15,993 nucleotides of DNA from Treponema sp. (GCA_017849315.1 JAFIHQ010000017.1:1-15993), one strand, 5' to 3'; positions 1 through 7,207 are shown, counted from the first letter of the stretch. Numbers and translations: made by a program. Notes: generated by a model from the sequence alone, not told the origin.

Positions 1-1
1 A

Positions 2-325
2 ATGCTTGCGCTGCTTGCGAGCGGGGCAATTACAATAAAGAAGCCCATGTCAAACAAAGCCGGCCAAGGGCAGACACGTTCGGGCCTTTCGTTTTGCTTT
101 ACCGGTGAACTTACTTCTATGAAGCGCGCCGAAGCGGAGAGATTAGTTCGCGGCCTTGGAGGCGTCACGAAGTCTTCAGTGACAAAAGGTCTCAGTTATC
201 TTGTGACGAACGACCCCAATTCAGGGTCCGAAAAAAACATACGGGCTCGAGAATTGGGTATTCCCATTATCAACGAGCAAGAGTTTTTGTCACTTGTTTC
301 AAGGTCTCAACACAATGGTGTCTAA
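2..325 (+). CDS. ligA: C-terminal BRCT domain, probably NAD-dependent DNA ligase (partial)
   Basis: This is the 3' end of a gene that starts upstream of the window; the ATG at position 2 is probably internal. About 75 residues from SGLSFCFTGEL onward form a BRCT domain, with the core FTGEL, the Gly-Gly turn (GLGGVTKSSV), the YLVTNDP strand and a final IINEQEFLSLV helix. The wording SMKRAEAERLV and TNDPNSGSEKN is what I know from the last domain of spirochaetal LigA, the ligase that seals nicks with NAD in replication and repair. The catalytic lysine, OB fold and zinc finger lie outside the window, so the ligase identity is an inference from this domain alone. Another BRCT-ending protein is the alternative. 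The stop codon lies inside the next gene, which suggests translational coupling. Confidence 0.72.
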   Translation: MLALLASGAITIKKPMSNKAGQGQTRSGLSFCFTGELTSMKRAEAERLVRGLGGVTKSSVTKGLSYLVTNDPNSGSEKNIRARELGIPIINEQEFLSLVSRSQHNGV

Positions 326-626
326 GTTTATATACAATATAAAGTCCGTGAACAACCTTCCGCACATCGAATTCAATGCATATGTGATACCGCGCTCGCC
401 GGTTTCGAAAATCGATGGGGTTCGGAACGGAGCCCTTGTGATACGCGTCAAAGCTGCCCCTGAAGCCGGCAAAGCGAACGAAGAGGTGCGGCGTTGCATC
501 GCCGACGGCCTTATGATTCCCTTAAGCAAGGTTCTTATAATGAAAGGCTTTGCGTCTCGTCACAAACTTGTCGCAGTTCCACAGGAATGCGAGGGCTTGC
601 TTCTCGGCGTGATTGGCCAAGCTTGA
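315..626 (+). CDS. DUF167 / YggU family protein
   Basis: This small protein of about 103 residues belongs to the DUF167 (UPF0235, YggU) family. The diagnostic stretch is VIRVKAAPEAGKANEEV followed by a helix and a KVLIMKGFASRHK strand-turn, matching the family pattern of a basic strand, PxxGKAN and a GxxSRxK loop. The molecular function of the family is not established. I chose ATG 315, which lies inside the upstream reading frame and has a weak AAGG at 301-304. A TTG at 294 in the same frame would add seven residues. The gene overlaps the ligase-like gene by 11 bases and so is likely co-translated with it. Confidence 0.82.
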   Translation: MVSKFIYNIKSVNNLPHIEFNAYVIPRSPVSKIDGVRNGALVIRVKAAPEAGKANEEVRRCIADGLMIPLSKVLIMKGFASRHKLVAVPQECEGLLLGVIGQA

Positions 627-641
627 GCTCGATGGTTAATC

Positions 642-671
642 TTGAATAGATCAATAGTTCCGGGTTACTAT
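642..671 (+). promoter_or_regulatory. Possible sigma-70-type promoter directly before argS
   Basis: TTGAAT at 642-647 and TACTAT at 666-671 are separated by 18 bases; each matches the consensus hexamers at four of six positions. The -10-like box ends seven bases before the argS ATG, so initiation would fall at or next to the start codon. This is a by-eye match and a modest one. Confidence 0.35.
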
Positions 672-678
672 CAGCGTC

Positions 679-2454
679 ATGATTGACAGAAAAACCTATT
701 GGAAGCGCGAAGTTTGCAACGCGCTTGCACAGTACGCAGCCGAAAAAGGTATTCAAGGTTTCGTTTTGCAGGCTGAAGACATTGCCGCTGAGGTCCCTCC
801 AAGCCCCCAAATGGGCGACCTCGGATTCCCGATGTTTGCCTATGCCAAGGTCTTTAGGATGAATCCTGTTCAGCTGGCCTCCATCGTCAGCGAAAAGCTT
901 AGCCAAAAGGTCGAAGAAAATACCGACACGAATGCGAAGGACAAAGTTCAAGCAGTTGGTCCCTATGTAAACGTATATTTTGACCGCAAACAGGTCGTCG
1001 CGGAGGTTTTGAAACGAAGCGGCAATGAGGACTGGAACGATACCAAACCATTGTCAGGCAAACGGATCATGGTTGAATTCTCTTGTCCAAACACGAATAA
1101 ACCATTGCATCTTGGTCACTTGCGCAACAACGTCTTGGGCGAATCTCTCTCCAGAATTCTGAAAGAGGCCGGCGCCGAGGGTCGTAAGGTCAATCTCATA
1201 AATGACCGTGGCGTCCATATCTGTAAGTCGATGCTCGCCTACAAGGTATACGGACAGGGTCGTACCCCTGAAGACGAAGGGCTCAAGAGTGATCACTTCG
1301 TAGGCAAGTATTATGTTCTTTTTAATCAACTCAAAGAGCAGGATCCCCAGGCAGAAGAAAAAGCGCAGGCAATGCTTAAATCTTGGGAAGAGGGTGACCC
1401 AGAGACAATTGCTCTTTGGAAACAGATGAATGAATGGGCGATTTCCGGGATAAAAGCCACCTACGAGCGGCAGGGTGTCAGCTTTGACACATACTATTAT
1501 GAAAGTCAAACGTACATGAAAGGTAAGGCTGAGGTGTTGGAAGGCCTTAAAAAGGGGATTTTCTATCAGGATCCGGACGGTTCAGTCTGGGTAAACCTGG
1601 AAGATATTGGGTTGGACAGAAAAGTCCTGCTGCGCAAGGATGGAACAAGTTTATACATTACGCAGGACATCGGAACGGCGATCTATAGGCATCAGGATTG
1701 GCCGTTCGACCAGCTTATCTATGTGGTGGCAAGCGAGCAGCAGTATCATTTTAAAGTTCTATTTGAAGTGCTGAAAAGACTTGGATTCGACTGGGCGTCC
1801 AATTTGTATCATCTGTCGTATGGCCTCGTTAACTTGCCTTCCGGAAGAATGAAAACCCGAGAGGGTACCGTCGTAGACGCAGACGACCTTATTGATGAGC
1901 TTGTTGGGCTTGCAAAAGACGAAATTCGGGAAAAAGGCCGGGACGCCGAGGTCGGCGACGTCGACGCTGTTGCAGAAAAAGTTGCACTTGGTGCCTTGCA
2001 CTATTATCTGCTCCAGTGCGCTCCTACCAAAGACATGCTCTATGACCCAAAACAGTCCCTTTCCTTTACTGGTGACACCGGCCCCTATATTCAATACATG
2101 GGCGCCCGTGCTTGTTCTATACTGAGAAAGTACGAAAAAGGCGAAGGGAATGCAAAAGATGGACACGCCAGTGCCGACGCACTCACGTCCGAAGGAGATT
2201 GGGCTTTGGTCCGGCGCCTTTCGATGTTCGATGCCAGTCTTGAGCTGGCAGCAAGGACGAAAGAGCCGTCGGTTCTCGCTGCCTATGCGCATGAGCTTGC
2301 AGCGGACTTTTCTTCATGGTACAGAGACAATCCAGTGCTGAACAATCCAAACGCGGACGTGTCAACCAGCAGAGTTGTCTTGGTTAGTGCAGTACGGAAT
2401 ACGCTTAAGACCGTGTGCACCTTACTCTGTATTCCTTTTTTGGAGCTTATGTAA
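679..2454 (+). CDS. argS: Arginine-tRNA ligase
   Basis: Class I aminoacyl-tRNA synthetase that charges tRNA-Arg with arginine in the cytoplasm. At 591 residues it has the usual family length. The N-terminal additional domain covers about residues 1-110. The HIGH motif reads HLGH at residues 144-147 within PNTNKPLHLGHLRNN, a typical ArgS context. The KMSKS-equivalent loop is GRMKTREGT at about 389-397, where ArgS usually has a degenerate motif. TGDTGPYIQYMGARACSIL begins the C-terminal DALR anticodon-binding helical domain, which runs to the end. The ATG at 679 starts the N-domain correctly but has no Shine-Dalgarno-like sequence in the 20 bases before it, and a promoter-like pair abuts it. 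It stands alone between the DUF167 gene and the rplU promoter. Confidence 0.97.
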   Translation: MIDRKTYWKREVCNALAQYAAEKGIQGFVLQAEDIAAEVPPSPQMGDLGFPMFAYAKVFRMNPVQLASIVSEKLSQKVEENTDTNAKDKVQAVGPYVNVYFDRKQVVAEVLKRSGNEDWNDTKPLSGKRIMVEFSCPNTNKPLHLGHLRNNVLGESLSRILKEAGAEGRKVNLINDRGVHICKSMLAYKVYGQGRTPEDEGLKSDHFVGKYYVLFNQLKEQDPQAEEKAQAMLKSWEEGDPETIALWKQMNEWAISGIKATYERQGVSFDTYYYESQTYMKGKAEVLEGLKKGIFYQDPDGSVWVNLEDIGLDRKVLLRKDGTSLYITQDIGTAIYRHQDWPFDQLIYVVASEQQYHFKVLFEVLKRLGFDWASNLYHLSYGLVNLPSGRMKTREGTVVDADDLIDELVGLAKDEIREKGRDAEVGDVDAVAEKVALGALHYYLLQCAPTKDMLYDPKQSLSFTGDTGPYIQYMGARACSILRKYEKGEGNAKDGHASADALTSEGDWALVRRLSMFDASLELAARTKEPSVLAAYAHELAADFSSWYRDNPVLNNPNADVSTSRVVLVSAVRNTLKTVCTLLCIPFLELM

Positions 2455-2462
2455 GGCAACGA

Positions 2463-2492
2463 TTGACAGAATTCGGCGATTAGGTGTATAAA
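2463..2492 (+). promoter_or_regulatory. Strong sigma-70-type promoter of the rplU-rpmA unit
   Basis: A perfect TTGACA (2463-2468) and TATAAA (2487-2492) are separated by 18 bases, in the gap between argS and rplU. Initiation near 2499 would leave a leader of roughly 28 bases, too short for an elaborate ribosomal-protein leader structure. It fits the need for high expression of ribosomal protein genes. Confidence 0.68.
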
Positions 2493-2526
2493 AGTTCGCC
2501 AGCTATAGTTTTTTGTGAGGAATTTC

Positions 2527-2853
2527 ATGACACAGACTAAGTATGCAATTGTAGAAGTCCATGGGAAACAATATCGCGCCGAAGAAGGCAAGACCTTGAT
2601 GGTAGATCGTTTTGCCAAGCAGGTTGGTGAAGAGATTTCGCTCGATAAGGTTCTTCTGATCTCTGGTGAGGCAGGAGTAAAGGTCGGGAATCCATATGTC
2701 GAAGGTGCGTCAATAAAGGCCACGATCGATTACGAAATCAAAGGCGACAAAGTCGTGGTGTTCAAGTACAAGCCCAAGAAGGACTATCGACTAACTCAGG
2801 GCCATCGCGAGATTTACACTGTTCTCAGCATAAAGGAATTTGTGGGCGCCTAA
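2527..2853 (+). CDS. rplU: 50S ribosomal protein L21 (bL21)
   Basis: Structural protein of the large ribosomal subunit that contacts 23S rRNA and L20. The N-terminus YAIVEVHGKQYRAEEG is the hallmark of L21 (usually YAIIxxGGKQYxVxxG). The C-terminal KYKPKKDYRLTQGHRE matches the family signature for the rRNA-binding end (KxKxxKxYRRxxGHRQ). ATG 2527 is chosen because GTGAGG sits six to eleven bases ahead; the upstream GTG at 2515 is that ribosome-binding site itself, not a start. At 108 residues the length is normal. It is first in a two-gene unit with rpmA, behind a near-consensus promoter. The cysteine protease gene prp, which lies between rplU and rpmA in Firmicutes, is absent. Confidence 0.96.
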   Translation: MTQTKYAIVEVHGKQYRAEEGKTLMVDRFAKQVGEEISLDKVLLISGEAGVKVGNPYVEGASIKATIDYEIKGDKVVVFKYKPKKDYRLTQGHREIYTVLSIKEFVGA

Positions 2854-2882
2854 CAGCGCTTTATACTATTGGAGGAAGCAAC

Positions 2883-3131
2883 ATGCCACATAAAGGCGTT
2901 AACGGGCGCGATTCAAATCCGCAACATCTGGGTGTCAAAAAATATGCGAGTCAAAAGGTAACTGCCGGTTCTGTTATAGTAAGGCAGCGTGGGTCCAAGA
3001 TCAATCCTGGCAAGAATGTGGCAATCGCAAAGGATGACAGCCTTTATGCTCTTGTAGACGGAATAGTGTCTTTTAAAGAATACAAGGGTAAGAAATACGC
3101 CCAGATCGAACCACTTACGCAGGAAGAATAG
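2883..3131 (+). CDS. rpmA: 50S ribosomal protein L27 (bL27), short N-terminal arm
   Basis: Large-subunit protein whose N-terminal arm reaches the peptidyl-transferase centre. NGRDSNPQHLGVKKYASQKV, then GSVIVRQRGSKINPGKNV, then LYALVDGIVSF match the family from end to end. The start is well fixed: GGAGG at 2871-2875 lies seven bases before ATG 2883. The arm reads M-PHKGV-NGRDS. The E. coli protein, from memory, reads M-AHKKAGGSTR-NGRDS, so this one is five residues shorter before the NGRDS block. There is no Firmicutes-type cleavable extension, in keeping with the missing prp gene. At 82 residues it is near normal length. It ends 146 bases before obg. Confidence 0.96.
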   Translation: MPHKGVNGRDSNPQHLGVKKYASQKVTAGSVIVRQRGSKINPGKNVAIAKDDSLYALVDGIVSFKEYKGKKYAQIEPLTQEE

Positions 3132-3133
3132 GT

Positions 3134-3194
3134 TTTTGGATCATGAGCCTGGCTGCCGGCAAGGCCAAACCGAGCTCTAATGTGTGATCCAAAA
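3134..3194 (+). repeat. 10-bp perfect inverted repeat with nested pairing in the rpmA-obg gap
   Basis: TTTTGGATCA (3134-3143) and TGATCCAAAA (3185-3194) are exact reverse complements around a 41-base loop. Inside the loop GAGC (3145-3148) can pair with GCTC (3174-3177), and TGGC (3150-3153) with GCCA (3164-3167), giving one elongated irregular hairpin. No T-tract follows on either strand, so this is not an intrinsic terminator. It may be an RNA processing or regulatory structure ahead of the terminator that follows. Confidence 0.6.
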
Positions 3195-3208
3195 TTTGGA
3201 ACGATGTC

Positions 3209-3249
3209 AAAAGCCACCCGTGCATTCGTGCACACCAGGGTGGCTTTTT
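3209..3249 (+). terminator. Intrinsic terminator after rpmA
   Basis: AAAAGCCACCC (3209-3219) pairs perfectly with GGGTGGCTTTT (3238-3248), followed by T. Between them GTGCA-TTCG-TGCAC forms an inner five-pair hairpin (3220-3233) with a UUCG loop closed by A-U, leaving a four-base bulge. The run TTTTT ends the element 28 bases before the obg start, so it separates the ribosomal protein pair from obg or limits readthrough into it. Confidence 0.87.
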
Positions 3250-3277
3250 AAGTCTTAGCGACGTAGGAGAAACTTGG

Positions 3278-4414
3278 TTGGTAAAGTTTGCGGATGAGGC
3301 CGTCATAACGGTATCTTCGGGAAAAGGAGGAGACGGCTGCATAGCCTTTAGGCGAGAAAAGTACGTTCCAAAAGGTGGGCCGGCAGGCGGGGACGGGGGT
3401 CGCGGCGGCGATGTGGTCTTCATGATCAAGCGCAACTTGCGCACGCTTTCGTACCTGCGCTACAAACAGAACTTTAAGGCACAGAATGGCGAGCCTGGCA
3501 TGGGCAGAAATATGCATGGCAGGGATGGTGCAGACATAATCATTGCAGTGCCTCCAGGAACCGTGATAAGCGATGCCGACTCAGGCGAAATCCTGATGGA
3601 CTTTGGACGTGAGAAACCACAGACCTTGCAGGACAATAAGGGTACTTCAGACTCTGACCGGTTTTGGCACGATGGTGACACTTGGGTATTCCTGCGGGGC
3701 GGAAAAGGCGGACTGGGAAACACCCATTTTAAGACCTCAGTGAATCAGGCCCCAAGATTCGCGTCACCAGGTCAACCAGGAATGGAGCGCCGACTCAAGA
3801 TTGAACTGCAGCTTATAGCCGATATTGGGCTCGTCGGTTTCCCAAACGCAGGGAAGTCGAGCCTCCTTGACGCCTATACGAATGCAAATGCAAAGGTCGG
3901 ATCCTATCCCTTTACCACAAAAATACCTAATCTCGGTGTGATGACGATTCATGACCGAGATATCATATTGGCAGATATACCTGGGATAATCGAAGGTGCG
4001 CATAATGGGGCAGGGCTCGGCCTGCGTTTCCTCAAGCACATTGCCCGCACTGCTGTCTTGGCCTATGTGGTCGATCTTTCAGTGTCTGACTGGGAAGAGC
4101 AGTTTTCTATTCTTAGAAACGAACTGCAGGCATATAATGAGGCGCTTTTGCAAAAACCGCATCTCGTGGTGGTTTCCAAGATAGATCTTCCAGAGGTTCA
4201 GGAACGCTTGCCGACCCTTCGGACTTTGCTTGCAAATGAAGAAATCTACGAGGTCTCGGCTTTTACGCGGGAAGGTTTGGACACCCTAGGCGAGGCATTT
4301 TTTGCGCTTGTTAGCCAGCACGAACAAGAAAATGTCAGCCCTTCAGACTTTGAGCTTGACCTTGACGTGGATTTTTTCGATGGTGGGCCTGATGCCGACC
4401 AGAATTCAGAATAA
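3278..4414 (+). CDS. obg: Ribosome-assembly GTPase Obg/CgtA
   Basis: Essential GTPase that binds the 50S subunit late in assembly and links growth to nucleotide signalling. The glycine-rich Obg fold fills residues 1 to about 160 (SGKGGDGCIAFRREKYVPKG, then GGDGGRGGDV). The G domain follows: G1 GFPNAGKS at 187-194, switch II DIPG at 233-236, G4 SKID at 300-303, G5 SAF near 327. The start is TTG at 3278 with TAGGAG at 3264-3269, eight bases upstream; the resulting MVKFADEAVI matches the family N-terminus. After the G domain only an acidic tail of about 40 residues remains (FELDLDVDFFDGG), so the extra C-terminal domain of B. subtilis Obg is missing. I see no promoter between the terminator and this gene. 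It heads a run of overlapping genes ending at rsfS. Confidence 0.96.
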   Translation: MVKFADEAVITVSSGKGGDGCIAFRREKYVPKGGPAGGDGGRGGDVVFMIKRNLRTLSYLRYKQNFKAQNGEPGMGRNMHGRDGADIIIAVPPGTVISDADSGEILMDFGREKPQTLQDNKGTSDSDRFWHDGDTWVFLRGGKGGLGNTHFKTSVNQAPRFASPGQPGMERRLKIELQLIADIGLVGFPNAGKSSLLDAYTNANAKVGSYPFTTKIPNLGVMTIHDRDIILADIPGIIEGAHNGAGLGLRFLKHIARTAVLAYVVDLSVSDWEEQFSILRNELQAYNEALLQKPHLVVVSKIDLPEVQERLPTLRTLLANEEIYEVSAFTREGLDTLGEAFFALVSQHEQENVSPSDFELDLDVDFFDGGPDADQNSE

Positions 4415-4452
4415 TGCAGAGCAATCATGCGGAACACTGGAGACACGCTGTA

Positions 4453-5034
4453 ATGAAAACGGCGATTTTTGGAGGAACCTTCAACCCTGTCCACATAGGG
4501 CATCTCATTCTCGCAGAAGAAGTTCTAAGGCAAACCAACTACGACCGAGTTTTGTTCGTTCCCGTCAACATCCCTCCCCACAAAGCGATCGATGATCCAG
4601 GTCCAAAAATGCGACTTTTGATGTTGTCAAAAGCCGTTAGTTGTTATGCCTTTTTCGAAGTGAACGACTGTGAAATCCGCCGATCAGGAGTGTCCTACAG
4701 TATCGAGACGATACGATATCTCGTAAAAACAAGGATAGTTGAGTCAAGACCCGGTTTTATTATTGGCGACGATCAAGCCGAAGAGTTTGCCACATGGCAC
4801 GAACCTAAAGCCATCGCGGACGAGACGCAGATTATTGTGTTACACAGAAAATACCGGGATGAATTGGCTCTAGATTTCCCACATGTCTATGTGAGAAATG
4901 GACTTTTTCCCATTTCATCGACCGACATACGTGCCAGAGTTGCTGAGCACGCCGCCTGGGAAACCATGGTTCCTCCAGAGGTCAGAACGATGATCAAGGC
5001 AGAGAAACTCTATGGATTCAACGCAAATAAGTGA
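4453..5034 (+). CDS. nadD: Nicotinate-nucleotide adenylyltransferase
   Basis: Transfers AMP from ATP to nicotinate mononucleotide, giving deamido-NAD, the penultimate step of NAD synthesis. The N-terminus AIFGGTFNPVHIGHL carries the nucleotidyltransferase GxFxPxHxGH signature. FVPVNIPPHK and GDDQAEEFATWHEP are typical of NadD. ISSTDIR near the C-terminus is the second nucleotide-binding motif. ATG 4453 gives the usual MKTAIFGGTF beginning and 193 residues, with GGAG at 4439-4442. An in-frame ATG at 4414 overlaps the obg stop as TAATG and would add 13 residues; it may be used for coupling, but the extension looks unrelated to the fold. The 3' end overlaps yqeK by 23 bases. The pairing with yqeK is common in Firmicutes and spirochaetes. 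Confidence 0.93.
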   Translation: MKTAIFGGTFNPVHIGHLILAEEVLRQTNYDRVLFVPVNIPPHKAIDDPGPKMRLLMLSKAVSCYAFFEVNDCEIRRSGVSYSIETIRYLVKTRIVESRPGFIIGDDQAEEFATWHEPKAIADETQIIVLHRKYRDELALDFPHVYVRNGLFPISSTDIRARVAEHAAWETMVPPEVRTMIKAEKLYGFNANK

Positions 5035-5653
5035 CTTTGAAACGAATGTCGATACGGCGGTTATCGATGAACTGCTTGCTTCTCTTAGTCCACGGCGTCG
5101 TGCACATTCCATTTCCACCGCTACCGTCGCGGTAAACCTGTGCAGACGCTTTGGTGTAGATGTCAAAAAGGGGCAACTTGCAGGATTGATTCATGATTCC
5201 ATGAAAGAAAGAGAGCTTTCGGAACAGTGGCGTCTTGCGGCAAAAGCTAAAGAAGCGATGCCAAACTCCTTTGTGTCTCGTGCCATAGAAGAATTCGAAC
5301 AAAACAGGGAATACGGCTCAAAAATGATACATGGACCGGCGGCCGCCGGGTACCTTTGCCACTATGAAGCATGGGCCGACCTGGATGCCCTGGAGGCGGT
5401 TGCACTTCATTCTTCTGCCTTTACGGACATGAAACCCCTGTGCAAGATTATCTATATTGCAGACAAGTTAGAACCCTTGCGTGAGTACGTGGGTATTGCT
5501 GAGGCCACCGCGCTTGAAACTGAAGACCTCGAGGATCTTTTTGCTTACGCAGTCGGCCATGTTGTCGAGTATCTGCATGGCAAAGGTTACCGTATTGCCC
5601 AAAGCACACTCGATTTATACAATTCACTCACAACAAAAAAGGTACGCGCGTGA
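5012..5653 (+). CDS. yqeK: HD-domain hydrolase of the YqeK family (likely Ap4A hydrolase)
   Basis: Metal-dependent HD-domain phosphohydrolase. Characterised YqeK proteins split diadenosine tetraphosphate symmetrically into two ADP, and I infer the same activity here. The metal ligands are visible: H32 in RRRAHS, H61-D62 in AGLIHDSMKE, and a later ALHSSAFTDM segment followed by KIIYIADKLEPLREY, the YqeK signature (normally HTT followed by KIIxIADxIEPxR). Here HTT reads HSS. The protein is 213 residues, slightly long for the family, with an N-terminal helix before the HD core. It overlaps nadD by 23 bases and the next gene by four (GTGA). The ribosome-binding site is weak, so coupling to nadD is likely. 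Confidence 0.9.
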   Translation: MDSTQISDFETNVDTAVIDELLASLSPRRRAHSISTATVAVNLCRRFGVDVKKGQLAGLIHDSMKERELSEQWRLAAKAKEAMPNSFVSRAIEEFEQNREYGSKMIHGPAAAGYLCHYEAWADLDALEAVALHSSAFTDMKPLCKIIYIADKLEPLREYVGIAEATALETEDLEDLFAYAVGHVVEYLHGKGYRIAQSTLDLYNSLTTKKVRA

Positions 5654-6831
5654 TTAGAAAGCCAGTGTTTCAAAAGAGCAATCTCATTTTGTGGATAATT
5701 GGTCTAGTGGTTGTACTGATGGTCGTCTTTGGCGTTCAGTATGCCAGATCCGGTAGTATCACAATTCAGCTCAAGCCAGGCAAGCCCATAAATCTACTGA
5801 TTATTTTCGAACAGGATCATAAACCACTTTCGACACAACTTCTGATGTTCTATCCCGCAAGAGCGAAAGCGGCTCTGCTGGATATTCCCAACAACACGGC
5901 GGTGATACTCAAGACCGTAAAACGTATGGATCGAATCGACTACACTTACAAGACCGAGAAGCCGTCAGCGTATGTCAGCGAAATAGCAGGCTATCTGAAT
6001 GTCGACCTAAACGGCTATATTCTTCTGGATGAAAAAGGGCTTAAGGATGCCGTTGATCTTGTTGATGGCATTCAGGTTTTTATACCCGCCATGGTCGTGC
6101 AGGAAGGTCCGCCACAAGTACGTCTCCCCGGTGGGGCTGTAATGCTTGATGGAGACAAGGCGCTTCAATATCTTCTTTATAAAGAAGAAAACGAGAGTGA
6201 TGCAGATGTAATAACACGCAGGCAAAAGGTTGTTGTGGCATTGCTCAAACGGGTAAATGAAAAATCTTCGTATCTGTCGGATCAGACTGTGATGCGTCGT
6301 TTTACTTCAGCAATGAAAAGTAACTTGAGTCCACAGAGCAAGAATAGGCTGTTCTCAGAGATGGCAAAAGTGGATCCGGACACCATCCTGCTTCAGAAGA
6401 TTACCGGAGTTAACCGCAAGGTTGAGGCGCAAACGTTGTTTTTCCCGTTCTATGATGGCGAGCTGGCTCGCGATATGATAAACCAGACGCTCAACGCGAT
6501 GACCGCTACCCAGGCAGCGGGCTCAAAGGTAAGCAAGATATTTACTGTCGAAATCTTGAATGGAACAACAACCAAGGGTCTGGCTTCCAAGACATCTTCG
6601 ATTTTTGAGAGCTTTGGATATGACGTGGTCGCAGTTGGGAACGCCCCGACCTTCGATTATGACAAAACCATTGTAATTGATCGGTTGGGAGACAAAGAGG
6701 CCCTTAACTCCATTGCTTCGGTGATCAAGTGCAACAACTTTGGAGAAGCTGGAGATTACAAGGGCTCCATTGAGGCGGATTTTACGGTAATCTTAGGAAA
6801 AGATTTCAACGGGAGGGTGTGTGTCAGATAA
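5650..6831 (+). CDS. LytR-CpsA-Psr (LCP)-like protein with LytR C-terminal domain
   Basis: Membrane-anchored protein of 393 residues starting at GTG 5650, which overlaps the yqeK stop as GTGA. One transmembrane helix (about 12-28, LILWIIGLVVVLMVVFGV) puts the rest outside the cytoplasmic membrane. Residues about 45-240 resemble an LCP domain: INLLIIF, LLDIPNNT, then NVDLNGYILLDEKGLKDAVDLV, DGIQVFIP, DGDKALQYL and ITRRQKVV follow the LCP order of core strand, siPRDT loop, vdf.gf..lvd, GGvev and R..RQ. A LytR_C domain covers about 295-375 (TVEILNGTTTKGLA). Active LCP enzymes attach glycopolymers to peptidoglycan from lipid carriers. Here IPRDT reads IPNNT (81-82) and the preceding Asp-Thr reads Ser-Thr, so catalysis is doubtful. 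Neighbours suggest co-expression with nadD-yqeK and rsfS. Confidence 0.8.
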   Translation: MIRKPVFQKSNLILWIIGLVVVLMVVFGVQYARSGSITIQLKPGKPINLLIIFEQDHKPLSTQLLMFYPARAKAALLDIPNNTAVILKTVKRMDRIDYTYKTEKPSAYVSEIAGYLNVDLNGYILLDEKGLKDAVDLVDGIQVFIPAMVVQEGPPQVRLPGGAVMLDGDKALQYLLYKEENESDADVITRRQKVVVALLKRVNEKSSYLSDQTVMRRFTSAMKSNLSPQSKNRLFSEMAKVDPDTILLQKITGVNRKVEAQTLFFPFYDGELARDMINQTLNAMTATQAAGSKVSKIFTVEILNGTTTKGLASKTSSIFESFGYDVVAVGNAPTFDYDKTIVIDRLGDKEALNSIASVIKCNNFGEAGDYKGSIEADFTVILGKDFNGRVCVR

Positions 6832-7207
6832 TACAGGTAATGCGTTTGTCTTGACGGTTGCAGAGACCTTGGCCCAGCATAAGGGCGGAGACGTTGTCAT
6901 TTTGGATTTGCGTGGTATTGCGAGTTGGACGGATTATTTTGTAATTGCCACGGCAAGTTCTTCAACGCACCTGCGGGGGCTTTGCAAGGCAGTAGAAGAT
7001 ACGGCAAAAGCAGAACATCAGGAATCATTTAATAAGCCCGATCTTAGCGATGATCAGACTTGGGTTCTACTGGACTTGGGTGACGTGGTTGTTCACATAA
7101 TGAGTCAAAGTGCTCGAACCTTCTACGAGCTTGAAAAACTCTGGTTTACTGCGCCACAGCTCAAAGTTGAAGGCCAAAAGCTGCAAGCCGCAGTTGTGAA
7201 GGAATAA
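6821..7207 (+). CDS. rsfS: Ribosomal silencing factor RsfS (Iojap/YbeB)
   Basis: Binds ribosomal protein L14 on the free 50S subunit and blocks joining with 30S, lowering translation when nutrients are scarce. The 128-residue protein shows the complete Iojap pattern: DVVILDLRGIASWTDYFVIA, then SSTHLRGLCKAVED, WVLLDLGDVVVHIM and a final FYELEKLW. It starts at GTG 6821, overlapping the upstream stop by 11 bases, with a purine run GGGAGG at 6811-6816 only four bases ahead, which is close but usable. It is last in the obg operon and is followed by a strong hairpin terminator. The association with nadD and yqeK is widely conserved. Confidence 0.96.
   Translation: MSDNTGNAFVLTVAETLAQHKGGDVVILDLRGIASWTDYFVIATASSSTHLRGLCKAVEDTAKAEHQESFNKPDLSDDQTWVLLDLGDVVVHIMSQSARTFYELEKLWFTAPQLKVEGQKLQAAVVKE

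Noticed and set aside
1054..1509. 151-residue open frame on the minus strand inside argS
   Set aside because: Complement of a well-supported gene; no ribosome-binding site or recognisable domain.
3134..3194. First hairpin after rpmA as a second terminator
   Set aside because: No T-tract follows on either strand, so it is kept only as an inverted repeat of unknown role.
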